A stretch of 64,000 nucleotides of DNA from positions 124,001-188,000 of the forward strand of contig NZ_NOIS01000003.1 in assembly GCF_004137765.1 (NCBI RefSeq). The letters are read 5' to 3'. Source of the DNA: Rothia uropygialis (GTDB lineage Bacteria; Actinomycetota; Actinomycetes; Actinomycetales; Micrococcaceae). The position numbers were made by a program, and so were the translations under genes. Shown in pieces: positions 24,924 to 33,850 of this stretch (position 1 is its first letter; the number at the start of each line of letters is the position of its first letter). The notes beneath the pieces were generated by a model that did no database searches, was not told the origin of the DNA, and saw only the letters and a list, made by a program, of their open reading frames with translations.

Positions 24924-26405
24924 CTAGCGGGACGCGATGTTGTAGAAGCGGATGTTTTGGTATTCCTCGAGTCCGGCGGCCCCGCCCTCACGGCCGAGAC
25001 CGGATTGCTTGACGCCGCCGAATGGCGCGGCCGCGTTGGAAGGGACCCCCTGATTGATGCCGACCAAACCGGTTTCCAGACGGTCCGAGACCCTGAACGC
25101 TCGGTCGAGGTTCTCCGTGAAGACGTACCCGGACAGCCCGAATTCGGTGTCGTTGGCCCTCACGATCGCGTCGTCCTCGGTGTCAAAACGCTGGATTGCC
25201 GCGATGGGTCCGAAGATTTCCGTGGTGGCGACCTCAACCGTCGGCGGGACCCGATCCAGGACCGTGGGCTCGAAGTAGTGACCGGGTCCCTCCGGAGCTT
25301 TGCCCCCGTACAACAGGTCGGCCCCATTTTCGACTGCGTCATCGACCAGTCGACCCATCTCGGTCACCGCATCACCATTGATGAGGGGACCGAGGCCGAC
25401 GCCGTCGGCCAGCCCATGCCCCATCGAGACGGCCTGCATCTTTTCCCGAAAAGCCGCCACGAATTCTTCGGCAATACCGTTCTGGACATAGAACCGGTTC
25501 GCCGCGATGCACGACTGACCGCCGTTGCGCAGTTTGGCCGCCGCGGCGCCCTCGGCGGCACGTTCGATGTCGGCGTCGTCGAAAACGATCAACGGAGCGT
25601 TCCCACCCAGCTCCATGGACGTTCGCAGGACCCTTTCCGAAGCCAGACCCAAGAGGGTCCGGCCGACCTCGGTGGACCCGGTGAAAGACACCTTTCGGGT
25701 GTGCTGGTCCCGGAGCGATGTTTCGCTGAAAGTCCGCGAACTGGAAGTCGTCACAACCTGGACGAGGTCTTCCGGGACACCCGCTTCACGCGCCAGCTGA
25801 ACCGCAAAATATGCCGTCAATGGCGTCGCTGTGGCGGGTTTGATGACTGCGGGGCACCCGGCGGCCAGGGCCGGTGCGATCTTTCGGGTCGCCATCGCGA
25901 GCGGGAAGTTCCAGGGGGTGATCAGAACGGCGAGGCCGACCGGGCTTCGACGCGTGATAATGCGGGATCCTCCATCCGGTGCGTCCTGGTAATGCCCTCC
26001 GGAACGCACAGCCTGCTCCGCATACCACCGGACGAAGTCGTTGCCGTACTTCACCTCGCCTCGGGCCTCAGGGAGGGTCTTCCCCATCTCCCGGGTGATC
26101 AGCAAAGCTATCCGCTCCGCATTGTCGGTCAGCAGTTCCCACCAACGGTGCAGAATATTCGACCGTTCACGCGGTGTGGTCTGCGCCCAGTCCAAACCGG
26201 CTCGGTGGGCACTGCGCAGGGTATCCGTGATACCGGTTTGGTTTGCATCCGGGACATGGGCGATCGTCTTTTCGGTTCCGGGGTCGTTCACCTCTATTCC
26301 GGTGTCGGGCAGACCGAGCCCGCGGACGACGTCGTCCGCACGCTGGAGGCTGCCCTGGCCGGGGGAAGTGATGGTAGCCGTACCCGTGGTGGTTGATGTG
26401 TTCAC
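24924..26405 (-). CDS. Aldehyde dehydrogenase, succinate/aspartate-semialdehyde type
   Basis: The 493-residue ALDH has the NAD(P) region VLITPWNFPLAMATRKIAPA, VSFTGSTEVGR, the catalytic Glu in MELGGNAPLIVFDDAD and the catalytic Cys in GGQSCIAANRFYV, the variant typical of succinate-semialdehyde dehydrogenase (GabD) rather than betaine aldehyde dehydrogenase. DoeC, which oxidises aspartate semialdehyde to aspartate in ectoine breakdown, belongs to the same group. Its ATG overlaps the stop of the class III aminotransferase by 4 bases, so product and substrate enzymes are coupled. A role in 4-aminobutyrate use is the alternative reading. Confidence 0.82.
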   Translation of the reverse strand: MNTSTTTGTATITSPGQGSLQRADDVVRGLGLPDTGIEVNDPGTEKTIAHVPDANQTGITDTLRSAHRAGLDWAQTTPRERSNILHRWWELLTDNAERIALLITREMGKTLPEARGEVKYGNDFVRWYAEQAVRSGGHYQDAPDGGSRIITRRSPVGLAVLITPWNFPLAMATRKIAPALAAGCPAVIKPATATPLTAYFAVQLAREAGVPEDLVQVVTTSSSRTFSETSLRDQHTRKVSFTGSTEVGRTLLGLASERVLRTSMELGGNAPLIVFDDADIERAAEGAAAAKLRNGGQSCIAANRFYVQNGIAEEFVAAFREKMQAVSMGHGLADGVGLGPLINGDAVTEMGRLVDDAVENGADLLYGGKAPEGPGHYFEPTVLDRVPPTVEVATTEIFGPIAAIQRFDTEDDAIVRANDTEFGLSGYVFTENLDRAFRVSDRLETGLVGINQGVPSNAAAPFGGVKQSGLGREGGAAGLEEYQNIRFYNIASR

Positions 26406-27706
26406 GATGCTGCCTCTTCTCCGATAGCCTCATCCATTGCGGCGAGGAAATCGTTCAGTTCCTGTTCGGTCACGATGAACGGCGGGCTGACCTGAAGAGT
26501 ATTGCCTCGAAGCGGTCGAGAGATGAAGCCCTTGTCGATCATTCGATCGCAGACCTTGTCCACGGCAACCGACTCCCGCAGGGTGACACCGCCGAGCAAA
26601 CCTGCATAGCGGACTTCCACGACGTCGTCGTTGCGTGCCGCAAGATCTTCCAGGGCGGCGTCGAATACGGGCTCGAAATCCCTGACCCGTTCGACCAGGT
26701 TCTCGTCCTGGAGGATCTCGAGGTGTTTGATTGCGACGGCCGCTGCTGTCGCATGACCGGCATACGTGGAACCGTGGCGGAAGATTGGCGTGTCGGGCGA
26801 GTCCTCGTAGAAGGGCTCCCAAATACGGGGGCTCACGAATATCCCGCCGAGCGGTGCATATCCCGAGGTGACACCCTTGGCAAAGGTCACCAAGTCCGGT
26901 TGCAGCCCGTAACGTTCGGAAGCGAACATCGTGCCGACTCGACCGAAACCGGTAATAACCTCGTCCAGAATCAGAAGGATGTCATTGTCCCGGCACAGCT
27001 CCTGAATAGCCTCCAGGTAGCCTTCCGTGGGAGGGTTGACCCCGCCCGTACCCTGAACGGGCTCGGTCACGATGGCCGCGATGTTCTCCGGCCCGATCTG
27101 TTCGACCGTCCGGCGGACCTGCTCAGGGTCGTTGAATGAGATGCGTGCCGTTTCCGGCACCAAGGACTCGGTACCGTAACCCTCGCGGTTGAATTCGAGC
27201 CCCGCGATACTGGTGCCGTAGGCGTGGAGGCCGTGATAGGCGAACTCGCGGCTGAGGATGACCTGCTTCGTCGGCCGTCCCTCGCGCTGCCAATGCCTAC
27301 GGGCCAGTTTGCAGGCAACGTCGATCGCGTCCGAACCGCCGCTGTTCAAAATGATCTTGGGGTCGGGAATGGGAGAGACTTCCGCGAGCTTGGCGGACAA
27401 GGCTTCGGCTTTGTCATTCGTGAAGCGGGCAAACGTGTGGTACGTCTCCAACTGCATCATCTGGTCGTACGCGGCTTGTGCGAGCTCGGGTCGTGAATGG
27501 CCAATGTTGGCGTGCCACAGGCCCGCCGTCCCGTCGAAGAGCCGCTGGCCGTCTCGGGTGACAACATAAGAGCCTTCGCCACGCTCGATCACGAGCTGCC
27601 GTCCCACGACCTGCGGGGCCTGCGCCTGCGCCGGCCAGAGGACGGGCCCGTCGACGGCAGTCCTGCCCGAGTTGGCAGATGCGTTGTTTTCAACAGTGGT
27701 AGTCAT
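26402..27706 (-). CDS. Class III PLP aminotransferase (diaminobutyrate/omega-amino acid type)
   Basis: The 434-residue protein shows the class III features: YVVTRDGQRLFDGTAGLWHA, SGGSDAIDVACKLARRHWQR, LLILDEVITGFGRVGTMFAS (Asp contacting the pyridine nitrogen) and LVTFAKGVTSGYAPLGGIFV (PLP-binding Lys). It groups with omega-amino acid:pyruvate and DoeD-like enzymes. In this operon the expected reaction is L-2,4-diaminobutyrate to aspartate semialdehyde, feeding the dehydrogenase encoded by the overlapping next gene. If pyruvate is the acceptor, alanine results and the adjacent ald makes sense. GABA or beta-alanine are alternative substrates. Confidence 0.8.
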   Translation of the reverse strand: MTTTVENNASANSGRTAVDGPVLWPAQAQAPQVVGRQLVIERGEGSYVVTRDGQRLFDGTAGLWHANIGHSRPELAQAAYDQMMQLETYHTFARFTNDKAEALSAKLAEVSPIPDPKIILNSGGSDAIDVACKLARRHWQREGRPTKQVILSREFAYHGLHAYGTSIAGLEFNREGYGTESLVPETARISFNDPEQVRRTVEQIGPENIAAIVTEPVQGTGGVNPPTEGYLEAIQELCRDNDILLILDEVITGFGRVGTMFASERYGLQPDLVTFAKGVTSGYAPLGGIFVSPRIWEPFYEDSPDTPIFRHGSTYAGHATAAAVAIKHLEILQDENLVERVRDFEPVFDAALEDLAARNDDVVEVRYAGLLGGVTLRESVAVDKVCDRMIDKGFISRPLRGNTLQVSPPFIVTEQELNDFLAAMDEAIGEEAAS

Positions 27707-27736
27707 GATGGTGATCCTTTCTGAATCAACACGGAG

Positions 27737-28492
27737 TTATTGCGAGATGTAGCCGCCCTCGACCGGGATCGTGGTCCCGGTGATGTATGCGGCGCCCGGA
27801 CTCGCCAAGTAGGAGACAGCGGCCGCGACGTCCGAAGGTTCGGCAATCCTTCCGAGCGGGATCTTTCCAGCGACGTCTCGCTCGGTGGCTTCCGGATCTT
27901 CCTGGTTCGACAACCACGTCTCGTACAACGGCGTCTTGGCCATTCCGGGTGCAACGGCATTGACCCGAATATTCAGTGGGGCGAGTTCGACGGCCGCGGC
28001 CGTCGTCAACGACTGAATCGCACCTTTCCCGGCGCCGTAGAGGCTCATCGTCGGCACGCCGATCAGAGCCAGACGCGATGTGATATTGATGATCGCGCCT
28101 CCTTCACCCTGGTCCCGCATGACACGCCCTGCGGCCTGAAGCGCTGCGATGGTTCCGAAGACGTTGGTCTCGAAATTCTCCCGGAGCTCTTGCTCAGGAA
28201 CGTCCAGGATCGGACCGACCAGGTCCAGCCCCGCATTGTTGACCAAGACGTCCAGACGGCCACCGCCATCTACGGTCTCGGTGACCAGACGCTGGATATC
28301 TGCGGAATCCGTGAGATCCGCACGAATCCATTGCGCCTCGGGCCCCAATTCGGAGGCCACCGCCTGACCGCGTTCCTCGTTGCGTCCGGAGAGGATCACG
28401 CGGAAACCGTCCTCGACGAGCCGGCGAGCGATCTCCACGCCGATTCCCGAATTGGCGCCGGTGACCAGGGCCACTGGTTGCTGTGAAATCAA
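27737..28492 (-). CDS. Short-chain dehydrogenase/reductase
   Basis: The 251-residue classical SDR has ALVTGANSGIGVEIARRL (TGxxxGIG cofactor loop), DVLVNNAGLDLVG (NNAG), IINITSRLALIGVPTMSLYGAGKGAI (Ser-Tyr-x3-Lys catalytic residues) and IRVNAVAPGM. The start is a TTG at 28492 with AGAAGGA 6 bases upstream, 3 bases after the transporter stop. The substrate is unclear; in an ectoine-type operon it might process a hydroxylated intermediate, but nothing in the sequence proves this. Arg35-containing strand (VILSGRNEERG) suggests NADP(H) preference. Confidence 0.85.
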   Translation of the reverse strand: MISQQPVALVTGANSGIGVEIARRLVEDGFRVILSGRNEERGQAVASELGPEAQWIRADLTDSADIQRLVTETVDGGGRLDVLVNNAGLDLVGPILDVPEQELRENFETNVFGTIAALQAAGRVMRDQGEGGAIINITSRLALIGVPTMSLYGAGKGAIQSLTTAAAVELAPLNIRVNAVAPGMAKTPLYETWLSNQEDPEATERDVAGKIPLGRIAEPSDVAAAVSYLASPGAAYITGTTIPVEGGYISQ

Positions 28493-28495
28493 CGT

Positions 28496-29968
28496 TTATC
28501 CTTCTTTCGAATCAGAATGTGAGGTGGTGGATTCCCCGACGACCGGGGTCGACCCGGTTTTGAGGCCGATCAGTTCCTCGCCACGGGCGGCGCGCAACTC
28601 GTCGTCGGTTCCTGGAACAACGTTTCCGCGCAGTGAACGTCCCGCGGTTTCCCTGAAGGTGAGCACTGAGATGAGGCCGATGACGCCCGCTATCGCCAGA
28701 TACCAGCCGGGGATCAGCGCGTTTCCCGTCTTGTTGATGAGCAATTCGTTGAACATGCCCGCCGTGCCCCCGAAGATCGCGGTCGAGATGTTGTATCCGA
28801 CCGCGAATCCGGAATAGCGGACTCTCGTCGGGAACAGCGCCGGGAGAGTCGCGGAAATCGTGGAGATCAGCATGACCAGGAACAGTCCCAGGATCCCGAT
28901 TCCGAGGAGCTGAGTGAAGAACGAATCGACCTGGATCAGCATCACGGCGGGAACCGAGAAGAGCACGAATCCCAGGGATGCTGTGATCAGGATGGGTCTC
29001 CGCCCGATCTTGTCGCTCAACGCGCCGAACGGGACGATCACCGCGATCATGATCAGCTGGATGATGACCAAGGAGAAGTTGGCCTCGGCGGTTCCGTGAC
29101 CGAGCGTCGCTGACAGGTAACTGGGCATGTAGGTCAACACCAGATAGAACGCGACGTTCAGCAACGTGACGAAACCGATGAGCTTGAGCACCTGAAGCGG
29201 GTAGGTCTTCAGCAGATTGCCCAAGGCCTTGATAGCCGAGGGGTGGTCGATTTCTTCCTCAACGTCCTCGGTGAATGTTTCAGGGTCGTGCAAGTGGCGC
29301 CGCATCCAGAGGGCGAGTATGCCCATCAGGATGGTCAGGACGAAGGGCAGACGCCACCAGCCCGCCAGCATTCCGTCTTCCCCGACGATGAGGGTCAGAA
29401 CCGTACACAGGATCGCCGCGCCACTGTAACCGACGAGTGTCCCGAATTCGAGAAAGCACCCGTAAATGCCGCGGCGATTGTCCGGCGCGTGTTCGGCCAT
29501 GAAGACCGCGGCACCCGCGTACTCTCCGCCAGCGGAAAAGCCCTGGATCGCGCGGAGAAGGATCAGCAGCACAGGGGCGAGGAAACCAATGTGGTCATAG
29601 GTCGGCAACAAACCGATGCACGCCGTCGAGGTGCTGATCAACGCGATTGTCAGGACCAAAACCTTCTGGCGCCCGAACCGGTCCCCCAAGGGCCCGAAGA
29701 TGAAACCGCCCAATGGCCGAACGAGGAACGATACGGCGAATGTGCCCAAGGCCATGACACGCGCCAGGGCGCTTCCGTCCTCGTCGAAGGTGAAGAAGAG
29801 CTCCGAAATGTAGACGAGAAGGTAGCCGTAGATGCCGTAGTCGAACCACTCGATGGCGTTACCGATGGCCGATCCTGCAACGGATTTGCGAGCGGTCTTC
29901 TTCTCATCGACCGTCATGTCTATCTCGGAGGTGATCGGTGGCGGTTCGTAGACGGGTGTCTGGGACAT
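28496..29968 (-). CDS. MHS-family (ProP-like) MFS transporter, likely compatible-solute importer
   Basis: The 490-residue protein has 12 membrane segments and the MHS-family hallmarks: SVAGSAIGNAIEWFDYGIYG before the first segment, RPLGGFIFGPLGDRFGRQKV in loop 2-3, and IQGFSAGGEYAGAAVFMAEH. ProP, OusA and EctP, importers for proline, betaine and ectoine, belong to this proton-symporter family. GGAGG lies 5 bases before the ATG at 29968. Position inside the operon headed by an ectoine hydrolase homologue fits uptake of ectoine or hydroxyectoine as a nutrient. The long ProP C-terminal coiled coil is absent, so osmotic gating is unlikely. Confidence 0.8.
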   Translation of the reverse strand: MSQTPVYEPPPITSEIDMTVDEKKTARKSVAGSAIGNAIEWFDYGIYGYLLVYISELFFTFDEDGSALARVMALGTFAVSFLVRPLGGFIFGPLGDRFGRQKVLVLTIALISTSTACIGLLPTYDHIGFLAPVLLILLRAIQGFSAGGEYAGAAVFMAEHAPDNRRGIYGCFLEFGTLVGYSGAAILCTVLTLIVGEDGMLAGWWRLPFVLTILMGILALWMRRHLHDPETFTEDVEEEIDHPSAIKALGNLLKTYPLQVLKLIGFVTLLNVAFYLVLTYMPSYLSATLGHGTAEANFSLVIIQLIMIAVIVPFGALSDKIGRRPILITASLGFVLFSVPAVMLIQVDSFFTQLLGIGILGLFLVMLISTISATLPALFPTRVRYSGFAVGYNISTAIFGGTAGMFNELLINKTGNALIPGWYLAIAGVIGLISVLTFRETAGRSLRGNVVPGTDDELRAARGEELIGLKTGSTPVVGESTTSHSDSKEG

Positions 29969-30023
29969 GGCATCCTCCCGAAGGTGCGCGAGTGGTGGGT
30001 CCACCCGGTTCGATGGTTTTCGG

Positions 30024-31256
30024 TCAAGGGGTCGTGGGATTCGAGCGCTGAAGAGCGATCAATGCATAGGTTCTCGAGGCGGTCAAAAGTTCAGAGATCT
30101 CGACGCTTTCGTCGGGTTGATGGGCCTGGCGGTTGACGTCGCCCGGACCCAGAACGACCGTGGGCACGCTATGGGCCTGAGAGATGAATCCACCTTCGCA
30201 AGCGGCGGTCCACACTCCTGTCTCGCCGGTCCCCCCAGCTCGCTGGACCGCGTCCTGACAAACGGTCACGAAGCCGTCGGTGGGCTCAGTCTTGAATCCG
30301 GGCATGATCATCTCCACGGATCCGGTTACCGAAAGCCTGTCCGTCCCGGCACGGTTCCGGCCGCGAATCGCCCGGCTCGCGTCGGCCAACAATTCGGAGA
30401 GAATCGTCGTGGCTTCTTCTTCTGGCAGAGTTCGGCGGTCCAGGTCCAGCTCGCAGTGGTCAGCGACGATCGAGGTTCCGTGTCCGCCGTGAACGGCTCC
30501 GATGTTCCAGCAGGCCCGGCCCAGGTCAGGATCCGGTTGCGTGCGAAGCTTCGCATCGTCTTCCTCCACGGCCCGAATGACGTCACCCGCCGCAAGAATT
30601 GCGCTGGCGCCGTCATCGGGATTTCCCGCATGAGCACTGGCCCCGGTGATTTCGAGGCGCAAGTTGGTCGCCCCACGGCACGCCGTGATGATGTGCATCC
30701 CGGTCGGCTCGGCGACGACGCACCCCGTATACTCCCCGGCGGGTTCCGTCGCGACATAGTGCTGAGCTCCGGAGGCATCGCATTCTTCGTCCACAGTCAC
30801 GAGCAGCGTCATCGGTATTTCGGGGGCTTCCGCGTGAACCGCGGCCATGGCCACGACCACGGCGGCCAAGCCGCCTTTCATGTCTGCGGCACCCCGCCCC
30901 ACCAGGCGACCACCCCAGCGACGCGGCTCGAAGGGCTCCCCCGTCCAGCCGGATCCGGCCGGGACCACATCGCTGTGGCCGAGGAAGAGCAGACCGCCCG
31001 CGTCGGTGGCGTCTCCGCCGATTCGGGCGATGAGGTTCGAGCGGCCGGGAGCGACTTCGTCGACTTCGGTCCTCGCGCCTATCGCGGCCAGGGCCCCAGA
31101 AAGAGCGACGACGGTCGCTTCTTCCGTTCCCCCAGGATTCTCGCCTCCGGCTCGGATCAGCTCTTCCGCGAGCGCAACGATGCTCTCCTCATCGATCCTC
31201 CCGGTCACCCGCTCGGACTGCTGCATGGCAGTGGTAAAGACGTCGGTTTGGGTCAT
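30024..31256 (-). CDS. M20-family amidohydrolase (ArgE/DapE-type deacylase)
   Basis: The 410-residue protein carries the di-zinc ligands of M20 peptidases in order: GGLLFLGHSDVVPAG (His, Asp), VGRGAADMKGGLAA (bridging Asp), TLLVTVDEECDASG (catalytic Glu and metal Glu), CVVAEPT (Asp/Glu ligand position), and GFISQAHSVPTVVLGPG (final His). The lid domain follows RLEITGASAHAGNPDDG. Such enzymes remove acyl groups from amino acid nitrogen. In ectoine breakdown the step from N-acetyl-diaminobutyrate to diaminobutyrate is normally done by the unrelated DoeB/EutE (AstE family), which is missing here, so this protein is a natural substitute. Its start overlaps the aminotransferase stop by 4 bases. 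Confidence 0.82.
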   Translation of the reverse strand: MTQTDVFTTAMQQSERVTGRIDEESIVALAEELIRAGGENPGGTEEATVVALSGALAAIGARTEVDEVAPGRSNLIARIGGDATDAGGLLFLGHSDVVPAGSGWTGEPFEPRRWGGRLVGRGAADMKGGLAAVVVAMAAVHAEAPEIPMTLLVTVDEECDASGAQHYVATEPAGEYTGCVVAEPTGMHIITACRGATNLRLEITGASAHAGNPDDGASAILAAGDVIRAVEEDDAKLRTQPDPDLGRACWNIGAVHGGHGTSIVADHCELDLDRRTLPEEEATTILSELLADASRAIRGRNRAGTDRLSVTGSVEMIMPGFKTEPTDGFVTVCQDAVQRAGGTGETGVWTAACEGGFISQAHSVPTVVLGPGDVNRQAHQPDESVEISELLTASRTYALIALQRSNPTTP

Positions 31257-32485
31257 GAGAGCGTTCCTCGCCGCTGTGCCGCGAATTCGTCCAGAGCGGT
31301 TCCGAGCCGTTCGATGCCCTCCTGAATCCTTTCAGGAGAAGACGTCGCGAAGCACAGGCGCAGTGAGTGGCGTTGGCTGCCGGAGTCCGTGAAGGCCGGT
31401 CCCGGGATGTATGCGACGCCATGACGCAAGGCCGAGGGGAACAGCTCCTCGGTATCTATACCGGAGTACTTTCCCTGCAGATCGATCCACAGGAAGAATC
31501 CGCCATCGGGATCCGTGGAACGGATGTCGTCCCCGAATCTGTCTCCCAGGGCCCGGGTCATGGCCTGTTTGCGTTCCCGGTACACGGATCGCAGCCAGGA
31601 GATGTGCTCGTCCAGTTTCCCTTCAGCCAGGTAATCCGAGACCACTTTCTGCATCGGTACGCTGGTGCACGTGTCCATGGCCGGTTTCGCGTTGACGGCG
31701 ATATCCCGCAGTGAAGGATCCAGATCCATCCACCCGACACGCAGTCCCGGCGCAAGGATCTTGGAAAAAGTCCGGACTTGGATGACCCGGGGGTTTCCGG
31801 GGCTCAGGTCGAGGAATCCCGGAACTTCTTCGCCTTCGAACCGAAGCGCACCGTACGGATCGTCGTCGACGATGTATGCGTCCCATTCTTCGGCCAGTTC
31901 CAGGAGCAGTTCTCGGCGCTGGCGGGTCATCGTGGTCCCGCTGGGGTTCTGGAAGTTCGGGATGGTGTAGATGGCCTTGGGGCGTCGTCCTGACGCTTCG
32001 ACCAGACCGGGCAATGCCTCGACCACGAGCCCGTTCTCGTCCATCGGCGCTTCAATGATAGAAGCCTGATAACTCAGGGCCGTTCCGATTCCATTGGTGT
32101 ACGTGGGGCATTCGACGATGACGTCGTCACCCGGGTCCACGATCATCTTGAATGCAATATCGAGCCCTTGCATTCCGCCCGTAGTCACGAGAATCCGGTC
32201 CGGAGTGGTCTGGACGCCGCGCTCGGCTTGGTATCGAACGATCTGGTCGACCAGATCGGCTTCGCCCTCGCTCGCTCCGTATCCGAATCGGCCTTCGGCC
32301 TCGGAACCAAGAATCCGTCCGAAGTCCTCGGTCGGGATCAGTTCGTCGTTGGGAGCCCCCATAGCGAAGCGAACGATGTCGTGGGTCTGGCTGGCCAGCA
32401 ACGCCGTTGACGCGTCGATCACGGAGCCTTTCAGCTGGCCGGCTCTGCCTGCGAGGCGGGTCGTGGGGATTGTTGGGGTGGTCAT
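31253..32485 (-). CDS. Fold-type I PLP aminotransferase (class I/II, LysN/MocR-like, no DNA-binding domain)
   Basis: The 410-residue protein has LVTTGGMQGLDIAFKMIVDP, IYTIPNFQNPSGTTMTRQRR, AYIVDDDPYGALRF (Asp-x-Tyr motif) and IQVRTFSKILAPGLRVGWMD, in which the Lys binds PLP. It resembles 2-aminoadipate aminotransferases and the catalytic half of MocR/EnuR regulators, but the winged-helix domain is absent, so it is an enzyme. GGAGG is 5 bases from the ATG, which overlaps the hydrolase stop (ATGA). A second aminotransferase in the same operon could act on the alternative acetyl-diaminobutyrate or on diaminobutyrate at the alpha position; this is inference. Confidence 0.82.
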   Translation of the reverse strand: MTTPTIPTTRLAGRAGQLKGSVIDASTALLASQTHDIVRFAMGAPNDELIPTEDFGRILGSEAEGRFGYGASEGEADLVDQIVRYQAERGVQTTPDRILVTTGGMQGLDIAFKMIVDPGDDVIVECPTYTNGIGTALSYQASIIEAPMDENGLVVEALPGLVEASGRRPKAIYTIPNFQNPSGTTMTRQRRELLLELAEEWDAYIVDDDPYGALRFEGEEVPGFLDLSPGNPRVIQVRTFSKILAPGLRVGWMDLDPSLRDIAVNAKPAMDTCTSVPMQKVVSDYLAEGKLDEHISWLRSVYRERKQAMTRALGDRFGDDIRSTDPDGGFFLWIDLQGKYSGIDTEELFPSALRHGVAYIPGPAFTDSGSQRHSLRLCFATSSPERIQEGIERLGTALDEFAAQRRGTLS

Positions 32486-33702
32486 AGGTACCTCCGTGAA
32501 TCGAGAGAAATGAGACCGCGCGGTATGTTGCTGAAGGTCTCGCAACCGTTTTCCGTGACTCTGATGGACTCGGAGACTTCATAGCCCATGCCGGTCAGCC
32601 ACATCCCGGCAATGAGGTGAAAGGTCATGTTCGTGTGCAGAACCGTGTTGTCTCCTTCCCGGATACTGACGGTTCGCTCTCCCCAGTCCGGCGGATACCC
32701 GACACCTATCGAGTAGCCCAATCGGGAATTCTTGGAGTAGCCGTTGCGCCGCAGGACTGCGGTAAACGCTTCGGCCACATCGCTGCTGGTGGTGCCTTCG
32801 CGGACGACGTCCAGCGCGGCCTGAAGAGCCTTGACCGTGACGTCTCCCAGACGGGCGAGCTCAGGCTCGGGATCGCCGATGATCGCGGTGCGCGCCAGGG
32901 GTGCGTGGTATCGCCGGTGGGCTCCGGCCAATTCGATCGAGATGGGCACTCCCGATGGGGTGGGTGTATCCGCCCATGTCAGGTGCGGTGTATCCGCGCC
33001 GGCACCGGTAGGGAACATCGGGACGATCGAGGCGTAGTCGCCGTCCACGGTTCCGTCCCCGCGGGCCTGGGCCGCCATCACGTCCGCGGCCACCTGGTTC
33101 TGCGGTCGGTCGAGTCTCAGCCCGTCGAATGCCGCATTCATGGAGATTTCACAGATCCGACCCGCTTTGCGCATGTAGTCGATTTCGGTTTCGGACTTGG
33201 TGACGCGGGCCCAGTTCACGAGGTTGTGGTCTTCCTGGAGATCCCATTCCGGCAGACCTGCGGCCAAGGCGCGGTATGTCCGGACGGTGAAGAAAGCGGC
33301 GTCACCCTCGTACCCCACGCGGAGTGGTCGTCCGTACCCCAGATCCCGGATAGATAGGGCCATCCAGTCCCCGGGGTGGATCTCTGCCTGGTGGATATAC
33401 GTTTCCGGGTAACCGAGTATCCGGTCGCGAGGCACTTGGGAGATCGTTCGGTGCGCCCCGTTCGCGTCCATTTCCCGGGCGATGAAGTAGAGATCCCCGT
33501 CGACCGGAAAGAACAGGAGCTGCGGCGTGTAGAAGGACCAGGCGTCGTAGCCGGTCAAATAGTAGATATTGGCCGGGTCGGCGATCAGAAGGGCGTCAAA
33601 GTCCTTTTCAATGGCGAGATCACGGACCCGTTGACGGCGGGATTCAAATTCTTGGACGGAAAACGGGGCTTCCCTGGTGCCGTCGATGTTCTGCCGGGAC
33701 AA
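32482..33702 (-). CDS. doeA: M24-family hydrolase, probable ectoine hydrolase
   Basis: The 406-residue protein follows DoeA/EutD closely in remembered family segments: ANIYYLTGYDAWSFYTPQ, GYPETYIHQAEIHPGDWM, YASIVPMFPTGAGADTPHLT, ISIELAGAHRRYHAPLARTA and LGYSIGVGYPPDWGERT, ending in IPRGL. These creatinase-fold enzymes open the cyclic amidine ring of ectoine to N-acetyl-diaminobutyrate; the usual M24 peptidase metal ligands are not all present, as in the ectoine/creatine branch. The start is a TTG at 33702 with AGGAGG upstream. It heads an eight-gene operon divergent from a LysR gene. A related ring-opening substrate cannot be excluded. Confidence 0.78.
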   Translation of the reverse strand: MSRQNIDGTREAPFSVQEFESRRQRVRDLAIEKDFDALLIADPANIYYLTGYDAWSFYTPQLLFFPVDGDLYFIAREMDANGAHRTISQVPRDRILGYPETYIHQAEIHPGDWMALSIRDLGYGRPLRVGYEGDAAFFTVRTYRALAAGLPEWDLQEDHNLVNWARVTKSETEIDYMRKAGRICEISMNAAFDGLRLDRPQNQVAADVMAAQARGDGTVDGDYASIVPMFPTGAGADTPHLTWADTPTPSGVPISIELAGAHRRYHAPLARTAIIGDPEPELARLGDVTVKALQAALDVVREGTTSSDVAEAFTAVLRRNGYSKNSRLGYSIGVGYPPDWGERTVSIREGDNTVLHTNMTFHLIAGMWLTGMGYEVSESIRVTENGCETFSNIPRGLISLDSRRYL

Positions 33703-33789
33703 TTCCCCTCCTCTCGGACTCTGTGAGCCACATCTCGGTTCATGTAGTTACCGATGCTATGTGGGGCTCAGGGGCGGAAGAAGGGGGAA

Positions 33790-33813
33790 CAACTTGCTCC
33801 TATAGTTAAGTTG
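33790..33813. promoter_or_regulatory. Inverted repeat in the doeA-lysR intergenic region
   Basis: CAACTT-N12-AAGTTG lies 37 bases before the LysR start, with the spacing expected of a LysR-type recognition site. A second, looser repeat (GAGCC-ACAT at 33725-33733 and its complement at 33759-33769) is nearer the doeA start. Both are candidate binding sites for the divergent regulator. Confidence 0.42.
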
Positions 33814-33850
33814 CAGTTAAAGATCACACCCTTCAAGATAAGGAACGGCC

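Noticed and set aside
24828-26396. Plus-strand open frame of 522 codons
   Set aside because: It mirrors the semialdehyde dehydrogenase gene, with Arg/Gly-rich non-protein-like sequence.
31253-32485. EnuR/MocR-type regulator of ectoine genes
   Set aside because: The sequence begins directly with the aminotransferase fold; no winged-helix domain precedes it and upstream sequence belongs to the hydrolase gene.
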